Source of the DNA: Mycobacterium sp. E3198 | GTDB taxonomy: Bacteria > Actinomycetota > Actinomycetes > Mycobacteriales > Mycobacteriaceae | Assembly: GCF_001667015.1 (NCBI RefSeq) | Contig: NZ_LZIS01000157.1 | Span: forward strand, 1-64,000 | DNA length: 64,000 nt | Direction of reading: 5' to 3' | Shown here: positions 42,514 through 52,226 of the stretch, piece by piece | How the letters are laid out: each line of letters starts with the position of its first letter | Position numbering within the stretch: position 1 is the stretch's first letter | Program-made: the position numbers and the translations under genes | The notes under the pieces: generated by a model | Databases searched by the model: none | What the model saw: the letters and a program-made list of their open reading frames with translations, nothing else | Told to the model about the DNA's origin: nothing

Positions 42514-42571
42514 CGAGTGCACTCACGCAAACTACAGCCAACAGGCCAGCTCGCGCGAGGTTTCTTGTCGC

Positions 42572-44071
42572 TCACGGCCGCAGCCGGCTCGCGACGTGGG
42601 GCCGCGGGGGCGGCGGCCCGTCGAGCAGGTCCAGGACAGCGTCGACATCGAGGTGGGCGGCGAGTAGGTCCGCGATCGCGTCCAGCTGGGCGTCGCGCCG
42701 CGCGGCGACGTCGGTGGCGGCCGGGACAAACCCGCTCCGGCCGGCCGCAGCGGCGACGAGGGCCAGCCACGCCCGGCGAAAGTCGTCGTTGTCGAGCAGG
42801 CCGTGCCAGTGGGTGCCGAAGACCGCGCCGCGCGCGATGCCGTGCGGTCGCGCGTCGACGGTGAACCACGCGTCCTCGGCGCAGCGGGAGAGCCGCCCAT
42901 GGTGGATTTCGTACCCGCTCAGGGGGCGCTGCCAGCGCCGCAACACCTTGGCCCGCTCGAAGGCGATGTCGGCGTCCAGCAGCCCCAGGCCGTCGACTGC
43001 CCCGGCATGCGATTCCACGGTGTCCTCGATGCGCCGGCACAGCATCTGGAACCCGCCGCAGATGCCCAGCACCGGCTTGCCGGCCCGGGCGTGGCCGACG
43101 ATCGCGCCGGCCAGGCCGCGATCGTGCAGCCAGGACAGGTCCGCCACGGTGGCCTTGCTCCCGGGCAGCACGATCAGGTCGGTGTCGGCCAGGTCGGCGG
43201 GGTCGGTGACCCAGCGCACCAGCACGCCCGGCTCGCAGGCCAGCGCCTCGACGTCGGTGGAGTTGGAGATCCGGGGCAGCCGGACCGCGGCCACCCGCAG
43301 CCAGTCGTCGCCGCGCGGCGGGACCGGCGTGCCGACGACGCGGTGCGCGAGGACCGACAGCGAGTCCTCGGCGTCCAGCCAGAACTCCTCGGCGTAGGGC
43401 AGCACGCCGTAGGTCGGGCGGCCGGTCAGGGCGCGCAGCTGGCCTAACCCGGGTTCCAGCAGCGCGGGGTCCCCGCGGAATTTGTTGACGACGAAGCCGG
43501 CGATCAGCGCCTGGTCGTCGGGCTCGAGCACGGCGAGAGTCCCGAACAGGTGGGCGAGCAGCCCGCCGCGGTCGATGTCACCGACCAGGATCACCGGCAG
43601 GTTCGCGGCCCGGGCCAACCCCATGTTCGCCAAGTCCGTGGCCCGCAGGTTGATCTCGGCGGGCGATCCGGCGCCCTCGCAGATCACCGCGTCGAATTCC
43701 TCACGCAGGCAAGATAATTCGTCGAAGACGATGCGGGCGAGCCGGTCTCGATACTGCACGTAATCGGCCGCGGAGACCGACCCGGCGACCTGACCGCGGA
43801 TCACCAGCTGCGAGGTGCGGTCGCTGCCCGGTTTGAGCAGGATCGGGTTGAATCGCACGCTGGGCTCCAGCCCCGCCGCCCGCGCCTGGATCGCCTGGGC
43901 GCGGCCGATCTCGCCGCCGTCGGCGGTGACCATCGAATTGTTGGACATGTTCTGCGCCTTGAACGGCGCCACCCGGATGCCCTTGCGCGCCAGCAGCCGG
44001 CACAGGCCCGCCACCACCACCGATTTCCCGGCGTCGGAGCTGGTGCCGGCGACCAGCAGCGCCCCGCTCAT
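42572..44071 (-). CDS. cobQ: Cobyric acid synthase (CobQ/CbiP)
   Basis: Amidates the b, d, e and g side chains of adenosylcobyrinic acid diamide. The 499-residue protein has the N-terminal P-loop-like [40 protein letters not shown] (typical of CobQ), [20 protein letters not shown] and the amidotransferase domain with [16 protein letters not shown] (catalytic Cys) and [14 protein letters not shown]. It lies between mapB and the alpha/beta-fold protein. In M. tuberculosis cobQ1 is elsewhere, so this placement differs. Confidence 0.95.
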   Translation of the reverse strand: MSGALLVAGTSSDAGKSVVVAGLCRLLARKGIRVAPFKAQNMSNNSMVTADGGEIGRAQAIQARAAGLEPSVRFNPILLKPGSDRTSQLVIRGQVAGSVSAADYVQYRDRLARIVFDELSCLREEFDAVICEGAGSPAEINLRATDLANMGLARAANLPVILVGDIDRGGLLAHLFGTLAVLEPDDQALIAGFVVNKFRGDPALLEPGLGQLRALTGRPTYGVLPYAEEFWLDAEDSLSVLAHRVVGTPVPPRGDDWLRVAAVRLPRISNSTDVEALACEPGVLVRWVTDPADLADTDLIVLPGSKATVADLSWLHDRGLAGAIVGHARAGKPVLGICGGFQMLCRRIEDTVESHAGAVDGLGLLDADIAFERAKVLRRWQRPLSGYEIHHGRLSRCAEDAWFTVDARPHGIARGAVFGTHWHGLLDNDDFRRAWLALVAAAAGRSGFVPAATDVAARRDAQLDAIADLLAAHLDVDAVLDLLDGPPPPRPHVASRLRP

Positions 44072-44141
44072 CCGCTATGTGCCGAACAGACGCAAGATCG
44101 CACGATCCGGCCCCTGGAAATGCGATTTCGCGGGGGAAAGG

Positions 44142-44999
44142 TCACGGCAAGGTGAGGATTTCGGCGCCGGTGTCGGTGACCAGCAGGGTGTGCTCGAACT
44201 GCGCGGTCCACTTGCGGTCCTTGGTGACCACCGTCCAGCCGTCGCCCCAGATCTCGTAGTCCAGCGCGCCGAGGTTGATCATCGGCTCGATGGTGAACGT
44301 CATGCCCGGCTGGATGATGGTGGTCACGGACGGCTGGTCGTAGTGCAGCACGACCAGCCCGTTATGAAACGTGGTGCCGATGCCGTGGCCGGTGAAGTCG
44401 CGAACCACGTTGTACCCGAACCGATTTGCGTACGACTCGATGACACGCCCGACGACCGAGAGCGCCCGGCCCGGTTTGACGGCGTTGATGGCCCGCATCG
44501 TGGCCTCGTGCGTCCGCTCCACGAGGAGCCGGTGCTCCTCGGAAACGTCGCCGGCCAGAAACGTCGCGTTGGTGTCGCCGTGCACCCCGTCGAGGTAGGC
44601 GGTGACGTCGATGTTGACGATGTCGCCGTCCTCGATCACCGTCGAGTCGGGGATGCCGTGGCAGATCACCTCGTTGAGCGAGGTGCAGCACGACTTCGGG
44701 AATCCCTTGTAGCCCAGCGTCGACGGGTAGGCCCCGTTGTCGACCATGTACTCGTGGGCGATCCGGTCCAGTTCGTCGGTCGTCACCCCCGGCGCGACCG
44801 CCTTGCCCGCCTCGGCCAGTGCGCCGGCCGCGATCCGGCCGGCGACGCGCATCTTCTCGATGACCTCGGGCGTCTGGACCCACGGCTCGCTGCCCTCCCG
44901 GGCGGTCGCCTTGCCGACGTATTCCGGACGCGGGATGCGGCCGGGCACCGGCAGAGTCGGCGATAACACTCCAGGGGAAAGCGCGGTCCGAGCAGGCAT
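44142..44999 (-). CDS. mapB: Methionine aminopeptidase (MapB, type Ic)
   Basis: Removes the N-terminal Met from nascent proteins. The 285-residue protein has an N-terminal extension with [14 protein letters not shown], the PxxP motif of mycobacterial type Ic enzymes. It is followed by the metal-binding residues in [20 protein letters not shown] (two Asp), [14 protein letters not shown] (His), [10 protein letters not shown] (Glu) and [20 protein letters not shown] (Glu). The length equals that of M. tuberculosis MapB. It is preceded by a palindromic unit at 45042-45112. Confidence 0.96.
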   Translation of the reverse strand: MPARTALSPGVLSPTLPVPGRIPRPEYVGKATAREGSEPWVQTPEVIEKMRVAGRIAAGALAEAGKAVAPGVTTDELDRIAHEYMVDNGAYPSTLGYKGFPKSCCTSLNEVICHGIPDSTVIEDGDIVNIDVTAYLDGVHGDTNATFLAGDVSEEHRLLVERTHEATMRAINAVKPGRALSVVGRVIESYANRFGYNVVRDFTGHGIGTTFHNGLVVLHYDQPSVTTIIQPGMTFTIEPMINLGALDYEIWGDGWTVVTKDRKWTAQFEHTLLVTDTGAEILTLP

Positions 45000-45041
45000 G
45001 GAGCCAGCTTAGCGACGCTCGCTGCGCGGCGCCTTCAACGA

Positions 45042-45112
45042 GACTCGCCCAGCCTGTAATTTCGCAGGCCCCTACCCGCACTTCTGCTGCAGATTTTCAG
45101 GCTCGGCGAGTC
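45042..45112. repeat. 71-bp palindromic unit with 15-bp terminal inverted repeats
   Basis: Left arm GACTCGCCCAGCCTG (45042-45056) and right arm CAGGCTCGGCGAGTC (45098-45112) are inverted repeats with one mismatch. A nested inverted repeat GCCTG-N8-CAGGC lies at 45052-45069. The right end overlaps the stop codon of the DUF1707 gene (45111-45113), so the RNA hairpin would form right at that gene's 3' end, ahead of mapB. Its architecture parallels the units at 9967 and 53947, although the sequences differ. Confidence 0.7.
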
Positions 45113-45698
45113 AGGCCTTGCCGCGGCGCAGAAACGAGCGGCGCGGCCCTCGGACGATCACCGATCCGCACACCACCCGGCCCGTCAGCACGACGTGCGG
45201 CGTCCCCTCGCCCCGGGCGTCCCTGCGGCGGTCGCTGGCGCTGCCCACGTAGACCTCGACGTCGTCGATGGAGGCGCTGGCGCCGTCGGGCAGCCGGACC
45301 TCCACCGAGCCGAACCTCATGTCGAGTTCGATGACCACCACCGGACCCGCGAATCGGGCCTTGGTGAGGTCGAGTTCGACCGAGCCCAGCCGACGCACCA
45401 GAGCCAGCCGGGTCGGCACGGTCCATTCGCCGTGGCGCTTGAGCGAGCCGGCCCACCCGCGCAGTTCGACCCGGTCGGCCGCGGACGTGACGATCGCACC
45501 CGGCCCGGGCAGGTCGCCGACCAGCCCGTCCAGCTCGCCCCGGGTGCGCGCGTAGGACACCTGCGACGAACGCTGCTCGAACTCGTCGATGTCGATCAGC
45601 CCGAGCGCGACGGCGTTGTGCAGCCGCCGCATCGTGCCGTTCCGGTCGGCGTCGGAGACCCGCAGCGCCACCATGTCCCCGCCGGATGTTTCGCCCAC
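45111..45698 (-). CDS. DUF1707 domain protein
   Basis: A 195-residue protein with an N-terminal DUF1707 domain (about 10-65): LRVSDADRNGTMRRLHNAVA, LGLIDIDEFEQRSSQVSYAR and TRGELDGLVGDLPG. The C-terminal part (about 90-195) is a beta-rich domain (FAGPVVVIELDMRFGSVEVR; VVCGSVIVRGPRRSFLRRGK), like the adhesin-like repeats in this family. No signal peptide is seen. The GTG at 45698 gives the M. tuberculosis Rv2862c length; ATG 45674 has the better ribosome site (GGCGGGG) and may be the true start. Confidence 0.88.
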   Translation of the reverse strand: MGETSGGDMVALRVSDADRNGTMRRLHNAVALGLIDIDEFEQRSSQVSYARTRGELDGLVGDLPGPGAIVTSAADRVELRGWAGSLKRHGEWTVPTRLALVRRLGSVELDLTKARFAGPVVVIELDMRFGSVEVRLPDGASASIDDVEVYVGSASDRRRDARGEGTPHVVLTGRVVCGSVIVRGPRRSFLRRGKA

Positions 45699-45732
45699 GC
45701 TTGCAATTTACCGCCGCGACGGGGCGGGAGCC

Positions 45733-47556
45733 CTACGCCAAATAGTCCCGCGGCAGCGACTCGAACATCACCTTGGTCATCCGCACCGCGTATTCCGAGC
45801 TGCCGCCCCCGACGATCAGCGCCGCGAAGGCGAGGTCGCCGCGGTATCCGGCGAACCACGAGTGCGATCCGCCCGGGAACTCGGCCTCGCCGGTCTTCCC
45901 GTAGATCTCGCCGCAGCAGCCGGCGATCTCCTTGGCAGTCCCGTTCGTCACCACCAGCCGCATCATCGGCCGCAGCGCGTCGACCATCTTCGGCGAAATC
46001 GGCGTGTCGTCGCCCTCGACCGTCGTCGGCCGCCCGGCGATCAGCTGGGGCACCGGCGTTTTGCCGGCGTCGACGGTGGCGGCGACCAGGGCCATGCCGA
46101 AGGGGCTGGCCAGCACCTTGCCCTGGCCGAAGCCGTCCTCGGTGCGCTCGGCCAGGTCGACCGTCGGTGGCACCGACCCCGTCACGGTGGTGATGCCGTC
46201 GACCGTGTAGTCCAGGCCGATGCCGTAGCGGTTGGCCGCCTGGGTCAGGCCGCGCGGCGGCATCCTGCTGCTCAACTCGGCGAACGTGGTGTTGCACGAA
46301 CTGGCGAACGCCCGCGACATCGGCACCACGCCCAGGTCGAAGCCGCCGTAGTTGGGGATGGTGCGGTGCCCGATGTCGATGCGGCCCGGGCAGCCCAGCA
46401 TCGTGTTGGGCGTGGCCATGTCGCGCTCGACGGCGGCGCCGGCGGTGACCATCTTGAAGGTCGACCCCGGCGGGAACAGGCCGTTGGTGGCCGGCAGGCC
46501 GTCGGCGTCGGCGCCCTGGTTCTGCGCGATCGCCAGGATCTCCCCGGTCGACGGCTTGATCACCACGATCATCGCCTTGCCGCCCCGGGTGTCCACCGCG
46601 TGCTGCGCGGCGTTCTGCACGGCGCGGTCCAGGGTGATCGACACCGACGGCGCCGGGGTGCCCTCGACCTCGTGCAACACGGCCACGTCGACGCCGTTCT
46701 GGTTGACGCTGACCACCCGCCAGCCGGGCTCGCCGTCGAGTTGGTCCGCCACCGCCTTCTTCACCTCGCTGAGCACGGCCGGCGCGAAATGCGGGTCCGT
46801 CGGCAGCATCTCGGGCTGCGGCGTGACCACGATGCCGGGCAGCCTGCCGATGGCGGGGAAAACCTTGTCGTTGTCGTCGGGGTGCAGCGTGACGCCCAAA
46901 TCCAGCGGCTGCGTCGTCGAGCTGGCCTGCTCGGCCAGCAGCTGCGGGTCGGCGAGCGTGTTGTTGAACGGCCGCAGCACGTCGACGATGGTGTGGGTGG
47001 TGAAGCTCAGCGACTGCGGCGGCCCGGCCTGCGTGGCGTCCAGCGTGTAGTGGTACAGGTAGCCCGGCGCGAGCACATCGCTGCCGCCGAGCTCGTTCAC
47101 CGAGGCCCGCCGCGGTTGGTCGGCGCGCAGCGCGAACGTCTGATGCTCGCCCAGCTTGGGGTGCAGCCCGGTGGTGGCCCACCGGACCTGCCAGCGCCCC
47201 TCGTTACGGGCCATCTGCAGCTGGCCGTCGTAGCTCCAGGTCCGGTTCTTGGGCAGGTGCCAGGTGAAGCGGTAGTCGACCGTGCCGGTGTCCTCGGCGT
47301 ACTTGGCGGTGAGCACTTGCGCGTCCAGGTGGGTGGCCTGCAGCCCGGCCCAGGCGGCGTTCAGCGCTTCGCGGGCGTCGTTGGGGCTGTCGCTGAGCCT
47401 GGCGGCCGTCGCGGTGTCCCCGACCGCCAGGGCGCGGAAGAACTTCTCGGCGGCCGGGCCGGGGCCGTCGGGCCGGGGCGTGCAGCCGGACAGGGCGATC
47501 ACCGCGACGAGCAGCAGGCCCGCCGCCGCTGATACCAGTGGGGTTTTTGTGACCAT
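45733..47556 (-). CDS. Penicillin-binding lipoprotein (PBP2a-like transpeptidase)
   Basis: A 607-residue cell-wall transpeptidase. The signal VSAAAGLLLVAVIALSGC ends in a lipobox Cys near residue 24, so it is anchored as a lipoprotein. The N-terminal NTF2/MecR1-like domain (about 30-150) resembles that of PBP2a, with a dimerisation region after it. The transpeptidase core has SxxK in PPGSTFKMVTAGAAVE, SxN in FASSCNTTFAEL and KTG in EIYGKTGEAEFPG. It corresponds to M. tuberculosis Rv2864c. The toxin-antitoxin genes relFG that follow it there are not present here. Confidence 0.93.
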   Translation of the reverse strand: MVTKTPLVSAAAGLLLVAVIALSGCTPRPDGPGPAAEKFFRALAVGDTATAARLSDSPNDAREALNAAWAGLQATHLDAQVLTAKYAEDTGTVDYRFTWHLPKNRTWSYDGQLQMARNEGRWQVRWATTGLHPKLGEHQTFALRADQPRRASVNELGGSDVLAPGYLYHYTLDATQAGPPQSLSFTTHTIVDVLRPFNNTLADPQLLAEQASSTTQPLDLGVTLHPDDNDKVFPAIGRLPGIVVTPQPEMLPTDPHFAPAVLSEVKKAVADQLDGEPGWRVVSVNQNGVDVAVLHEVEGTPAPSVSITLDRAVQNAAQHAVDTRGGKAMIVVIKPSTGEILAIAQNQGADADGLPATNGLFPPGSTFKMVTAGAAVERDMATPNTMLGCPGRIDIGHRTIPNYGGFDLGVVPMSRAFASSCNTTFAELSSRMPPRGLTQAANRYGIGLDYTVDGITTVTGSVPPTVDLAERTEDGFGQGKVLASPFGMALVAATVDAGKTPVPQLIAGRPTTVEGDDTPISPKMVDALRPMMRLVVTNGTAKEIAGCCGEIYGKTGEAEFPGGSHSWFAGYRGDLAFAALIVGGGSSEYAVRMTKVMFESLPRDYLA

Positions 47557-47640
47557 CGGTGCTGATGTTAAGAACTGAGGTCGCCACACCGGCGCCGACA
47601 CACCGAGACCTGACCGTTATGCCGTCGGGCGGGCCGCCGA

Positions 47641-48495
47641 TCAGTCCAGCAGGACCGTCGCGAAGGTGCCGACCTCGGCGAAGCCCACGCGCGCGTACGC
47701 GGCGCGGGCGACCGTGTTGAAGTTGTTCACGTACAGGCTGGCGATCCGCCCGGTGGCGACGATCACGGCGGCCACCGTCGCGGTGCCCGCGGTGCCCAGG
47801 CCCTGGCCGCGCCACTCCGGGTGCACCCAGACCCCCTGGATCTGACCGACGCCGGGCGACTGCGAGCCCACCTCGGCCTTGAAGACGACCTGGCCGTGCT
47901 CGAAGCGCGCCCACGCCCGCCCCGCCGCGATCAGGCTGGCCACCCGGCGGCGGTAGCCGCGCCCGCCGTCGCCCACCCGCGGGTCGACGCCGACTTCGCC
48001 GATGAACATGTCCACGGCGGCCACCAGGTAGGCGTCCAGCTCGTCCGGCCGGACCTGGCGCACGCCGACGTCGATGGCGCAGTTGGGGTGGCTGGTCAGG
48101 GCCATCAGCGGCTGGTCGTCGCGCACGTCGCGCGCCGGGCCCCAGGCCGACTCGAGCCGCTCCCACATCGGCATCACCAAATGCGCCCTGCCGACCAGCG
48201 AGGAACAGCGCCGCGTCCCGCTCATCGCCTCGTCGGCGAAGGCGTTCAGGTCGGCCGGCGCGCCGCGCAGCGGGATGAGGTTGGCGCCGGCGAAGCACAG
48301 CGACTCGTCCGGGCCGCGACGGGTCCACAGCTCCCCGCCGATCGAATTCGGGTCGATGCCGTGGTCGGCGACCCGGGCCGCGACCATGCACGAGCCGACC
48401 GGGTCGTCGTCGAGCACCCGCCAGACGGCGGCGGCGTCACGCACCACGGACACCCGCCGCTCGCCGACAAGGCGCATGATGGGCGGAGCCGACAT
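47641..48495 (-). CDS. GNAT family N-acetyltransferase
   Basis: A 284-residue protein with a GNAT domain in its C-terminal half: GVGQIQGVWVHPEWRGQGLG, with the acetyl-CoA R/Q-x-x-G-x-G loop, and ASLYVNNFNTVARAAYARVG. The N-terminal half (about 1-140) is the conserved DUF4081-type partner domain (DPNSIGGELWTRRG, LCFAGANLIPLRG). Substrate unknown. It is adjacent to ispG, as Rv2867c is to Rv2868c. Confidence 0.92.
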   Translation of the reverse strand: MSAPPIMRLVGERRVSVVRDAAAVWRVLDDDPVGSCMVAARVADHGIDPNSIGGELWTRRGPDESLCFAGANLIPLRGAPADLNAFADEAMSGTRRCSSLVGRAHLVMPMWERLESAWGPARDVRDDQPLMALTSHPNCAIDVGVRQVRPDELDAYLVAAVDMFIGEVGVDPRVGDGGRGYRRRVASLIAAGRAWARFEHGQVVFKAEVGSQSPGVGQIQGVWVHPEWRGQGLGTAGTATVAAVIVATGRIASLYVNNFNTVARAAYARVGFAEVGTFATVLLD

Positions 48496-48548
48496 CTACG
48501 GAACTCTCTGTGGTGCTAAGGCGATCGGTGCGGGGGCACAGGCCCCTA

Positions 48549-49715
48549 TCAGCTTACGGTCACAATCGGCGAACCGCTCGCTTCTGTTTGAGGACCGTGA
48601 CCGGTCCCCATCTCGGCGGCCAGGCGCATGGCCTCCTCGATGAGCGTCTCGACGATCTGGGCTTCCGGCACGGTCTTGATCACCTCGCCCCGAACGAAGA
48701 TCTGCCCCTTGCCGTTTCCCGACGCGACGCCCAGGTCGGCCTCGCGGGCCTCCCCCGGGCCGTTGACGACGCAGCCCATCACGGCCACCCGCAACGGTAC
48801 GTCGAGCCCGTCCAGCCCGGCGGTGACCTCGTTGGCCAGGGTGTAGACGTCGACCTGCGCGCGACCGCACGACGGGCAGGACACGATCTCCAGCCCGCGC
48901 GGCCGCAGGTTGAGCGACTCGAGGATCTGGATGCCGACCTTGACCTCCTCGACGGGCGGGGCCGACAGCGACACCCGGATGGTGTCGCCGATGCCGCGCG
49001 ACAGCAACGCCCCGAACGCGACCGCCGACTTGATGGTCCCCTGGAAGGCCGGCCCGGCCTCGGTGACGCCCAGGTGCAGCGGGTAGTCGCACTGGGCGGC
49101 CAGCTGCTCGTAGGCGGCGACCATCACGACGGGGTCGTTGTGCTTGACGCTGATCTTGATGTCGCCGAAGCCGTGCTCGGAGAACAGCGAGGCCTCCCAC
49201 AGCGCCGACTCGACCAGCGCCTCGGGCGTGGCCTTGCCGTACTTCTCCAGGAATCGCTTGTCCAGCGAGCCGGCGTTGACGCCGATGCGGATCGGGATGC
49301 CGGCCGCCGCGGCGGCCTTGGCGACCTCCCCGACGCGGCCGTCGAATTCCTTGATGTTGCCCGGGTTTACCCGCACCGCGGCGCACCCGGCGTCGATCGC
49401 GGCGAAGATGTACTTGGGCTGGAAGTGGATGTCGGCGATGACCGGGATCTGGCTCTTGGTGGCGATCGCGGCCAGCGCGTCGGCGTCCTCCTGGCGCGGG
49501 CAGGCCACCCGGACGATGTCGCAGCCGGCGGCGGTCAGTTCGGCGATCTGTTGCAGCGTCGCGTTGATGTCGTGCGTCTTGGTGGTGCACATCGACTGCA
49601 CCGAAATCGGGTGGTCGCTGCCGACCCCGACGTCGCGGACCATCAATTGCCGCGTGGTGCGCCGGGGGGCCAGCGTGGGCGCCGGGGTGTCCGGCATGCC
49701 CAGGCCAACAGACAC
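48549..49715 (-). CDS. ispG: 4-hydroxy-3-methylbut-2-en-1-yl diphosphate synthase (IspG/GcpE)
   Basis: Catalyses the sixth step of the MEP isoprenoid pathway, using a [4Fe-4S] cluster. The 388-residue protein has [20 protein letters not shown], the TIM-barrel sequences [20 protein letters not shown] and [18 protein letters not shown], and cluster ligands in [20 protein letters not shown] and [20 protein letters not shown]. It lies with rip1 and dxr on the minus strand, so two MEP-pathway genes flank a protease gene. Confidence 0.97.
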   Translation of the reverse strand: MSVGLGMPDTPAPTLAPRRTTRQLMVRDVGVGSDHPISVQSMCTTKTHDINATLQQIAELTAAGCDIVRVACPRQEDADALAAIATKSQIPVIADIHFQPKYIFAAIDAGCAAVRVNPGNIKEFDGRVGEVAKAAAAAGIPIRIGVNAGSLDKRFLEKYGKATPEALVESALWEASLFSEHGFGDIKISVKHNDPVVMVAAYEQLAAQCDYPLHLGVTEAGPAFQGTIKSAVAFGALLSRGIGDTIRVSLSAPPVEEVKVGIQILESLNLRPRGLEIVSCPSCGRAQVDVYTLANEVTAGLDGLDVPLRVAVMGCVVNGPGEAREADLGVASGNGKGQIFVRGEVIKTVPEAQIVETLIEEAMRLAAEMGTGHGPQTEASGSPIVTVS

Positions 49716-49731
49716 GTGTTTCCTTCTTTCG

Positions 49732-50946
49732 TTACTGGAAAAGCCTGATCGGGTTGACCAGATCAGCGGTCACGGTCAGCAGCATGTAGCCGACCACGAA
49801 TACCAGCACCACGTAGGTGGCGGGCATCAGCTTGAGGTAGTTCACCGGCGCGGCCGCGACCATGCCGCGGGCCGACCGGATCAGGTTGCGGACCTTTTCG
49901 AACACGGCGATGGCGATGTGCCCGCCGTCGAACGGCAGCAGCGGCACCAGGTTGATGGCGCCCAGGATGAGGTTCAGCTGGGCCAGGAAGAACCAGAACG
50001 CCACCCACAGCCCGTGGTCGACGGTGTCGCCGCCGATGATGCTGGCCCCGACCACGCTCATCGGGGTCTGCGGGTCGCGCTGCCCGCCGCCGATGGCGTG
50101 CACCAGCGCCCCGACCTTCGTCGGGATCGTGACCAGCGCCTTGCCCACCTCGACGGTCAGGTCCCCGGCGAAGGCGAAGGTGGCCGGTATCGCCGAGAAG
50201 ACGCCGTAGTGCGTGGGCGTCACCCTGACGGCGCCGACGCCGATGGCGCCGACGGTGGCGGCCTCGGGCTTGGCGCCCTGCGCCTTCGAGATGTAGCGCT
50301 GGGTGGGCGTCACGTCGACGTGGGTGGTGATGGTGGCGCCGTCGCGCTCGACGACGACGGGAACGTTGCCGTGCAGCTTGCGCACCGCGGCGGCCATGTC
50401 CTCGAAGCTGGACACCGGGGTGTCGCCGACCTTGACGACGACGTCGCCGGGGCGAATCCCGGCCAGCGCCGCCGGACCGGGCCCGGCGCAGTCGCCGACC
50501 TTGCCCGGGCTGACTTCCGGTGCGACACAGGCGGTCTCGCCGACGATGGCCTTGGTGGGCGGGTGCAGGTTGGGCAGGCCCCAGACCAGGGCGATGCCGT
50601 AGATCAGCACCAGGCAGATGACGAAGTTCATGCCGGGGCCCGCGAACAGCGTCGCGACCCGCTTCCAGGTCGCCTGCTTGTACATCGCGCGGTCGGTCTC
50701 GTCGGGCGCCAGGTCCTCGACCGGCGTCATGCCGGCGATGTCGCAGAAGCCGCCCAGCGGAATGGCCTTGACCCCGTATTCGATCTCACCGCGCCGGGTC
50801 GACCACAGCGTGGGCCCGAAGCCGACGAAATAGCGCCGCACCTTCATGCCGGTGCCGCGGGCGACCCACATGTGGCCGCACTCGTGCAGGGCCACCGAGA
50901 TCAGGATGGCGAGCGCGAACAGCACAATGCCGATAGCGAACATCAT
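49732..50946 (-). CDS. rip1: Site-2 protease Rip1
   Basis: An intramembrane zinc protease that cleaves anti-sigma factors in mycobacteria. The 404-residue protein has the HExxH site in [20 protein letters not shown] (TM1), a PDZ domain (about 125-220, with [20 protein letters not shown]), and the second metal motif in [20 protein letters not shown]. The start at 50946 (double Met) gives exactly the M. tuberculosis length. It sits 16 bp downstream of dxr's stop region and before ispG. Confidence 0.96.
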   Translation of the reverse strand: MMFAIGIVLFALAILISVALHECGHMWVARGTGMKVRRYFVGFGPTLWSTRRGEIEYGVKAIPLGGFCDIAGMTPVEDLAPDETDRAMYKQATWKRVATLFAGPGMNFVICLVLIYGIALVWGLPNLHPPTKAIVGETACVAPEVSPGKVGDCAGPGPAALAGIRPGDVVVKVGDTPVSSFEDMAAAVRKLHGNVPVVVERDGATITTHVDVTPTQRYISKAQGAKPEAATVGAIGVGAVRVTPTHYGVFSAIPATFAFAGDLTVEVGKALVTIPTKVGALVHAIGGGQRDPQTPMSVVGASIIGGDTVDHGLWVAFWFFLAQLNLILGAINLVPLLPFDGGHIAIAVFEKVRNLIRSARGMVAAAPVNYLKLMPATYVVLVFVVGYMLLTVTADLVNPIRLFQ

Positions 50947-50965
50947 CAGGCTGCCAGGACCTTTC

Positions 50966-52165
50966 TCACACCATTCCGGAGATCTTGTGGGCACTCGCGG
51001 TGGCGACCGCGCGCTGCGCCCTTTCCCGCGCCCAGCGCTGCGCGTCGAGTACCTCATCCACGTTAGCCGGTACTTCTCCAAATTTGGGCGCCCATTGGTC
51101 GGCGGCGTGCAGCACGTCGGCGATGGTTTTGACGATGGCGGGGAACGCGATGCGGCCGGCCAGGAAGGCCCCGGCGGCTTCCTCGTTGGCCGCGTTGTAC
51201 ACGGCGGTCATGCAGCCGCCGGTCACCCCGGCGTGGCGGGCCAGCTCGACGGCGGGGAAAACCTCGCTGTCCAGCGGCTCGAATTCCCAGCTAGCGGCGG
51301 TGGTGAAGTCGCAGGGGGCCGCCGCCCCGGCCACCCGGTGGGGCCACCCGAGGGCCAACGAGATGGGCAGCTTCATGTCCGGCGGGCTGGCCTGGGCGAT
51401 GGTCGAGCCGTCGATGAAGGTGACCATCGAGTGAACAATCGACTGGGGGTGCACGACGACCTCGATGCGGTCGTAGTCGATGCCGAACAACAGATGGGTT
51501 TCGATGAGCTCGAGCCCCTTGTTGACCAGCGTCGCCGAGTTCAGCGTGTTCATCGGGCCCATCGACCAGGTGGGGTGGGCGCCGGCCTGCTCGGGCGTGA
51601 CGCCCTCGAGGTCCGCGGCGGCCCAGCCGCGGAACGGGCCGCCGGAGGCCGTCAGCACCAGCTTGGCGACCTCGTCGGGGCTGCCGCCGCGCAGGCACTG
51701 GGCCAGCGCGGAGTGCTCGGAGTCGACGGGCACGATCTGGCCCGGCCGCGCCGCCCGCAACACCAGCGGGCCGCCGGCGATCAGCGATTCCTTGTTGGCC
51801 AGGGCCAGCCGGGCCCCGGAGTCCAGGGCGGCCAGCGTCGGTCGCAGGCCCAGGGCGCCGACCAGCGCGTTGAGGACGACGTCGGCGTCGGTCTCCTGGA
51901 CCAGCCGGGTCACCGCCTCGGGGCCGCTGTAGGGGACGTCGCCGACCTGCCGCGCCGCGCGCTCGTCGGCGACGGCGATGTTGGTGACCCCGGTCTCGGC
52001 GCGCTGCCGCGCCACGGTCTCGGGGTTGGCGCCCCCGGCGGCCAGCCCGACCACCTCGAATCGGTCCGGGTTGGCCGCGATGACCTCCAGCGCCTGGGTG
52101 CCGATCGAGCCGGTGCTGCCCAGCACCAGCACCCGCAGGCGGCCCTCGGTAGTCGAGTTGGTCAC
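50966..52165 (-). CDS. dxr: 1-deoxy-D-xylulose 5-phosphate reductoisomerase
   Basis: Converts DXP to MEP with NADPH and a divalent metal. The 399-residue protein has the NADP fold [47 protein letters not shown] (metal Asp/Glu), [11 protein letters not shown] and [20 protein letters not shown] with the catalytic loop Trp and substrate residues. It is the first gene of dxr-rip1-ispG and is divergent from the DUF2631 gene at 52245. Confidence 0.96.
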   Translation of the reverse strand: MTNSTTEGRLRVLVLGSTGSIGTQALEVIAANPDRFEVVGLAAGGANPETVARQRAETGVTNIAVADERAARQVGDVPYSGPEAVTRLVQETDADVVLNALVGALGLRPTLAALDSGARLALANKESLIAGGPLVLRAARPGQIVPVDSEHSALAQCLRGGSPDEVAKLVLTASGGPFRGWAAADLEGVTPEQAGAHPTWSMGPMNTLNSATLVNKGLELIETHLLFGIDYDRIEVVVHPQSIVHSMVTFIDGSTIAQASPPDMKLPISLALGWPHRVAGAAAPCDFTTAASWEFEPLDSEVFPAVELARHAGVTGGCMTAVYNAANEEAAGAFLAGRIAFPAIVKTIADVLHAADQWAPKFGEVPANVDEVLDAQRWARERAQRAVATASAHKISGMV

Positions 52166-52226
52166 TCACTCATTGTGCCCGCTGCGCCCCGCGGCGGATG
52201 TGCCAGAATCTTCCCTACCAAGCCGA

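Noticed and set aside
41969..42541. N-terminal extension of glnA4 to 647 codons
   Set aside because: Reads the alpha/beta-fold gene in another frame; the GTG at 41968 gives the standard length.
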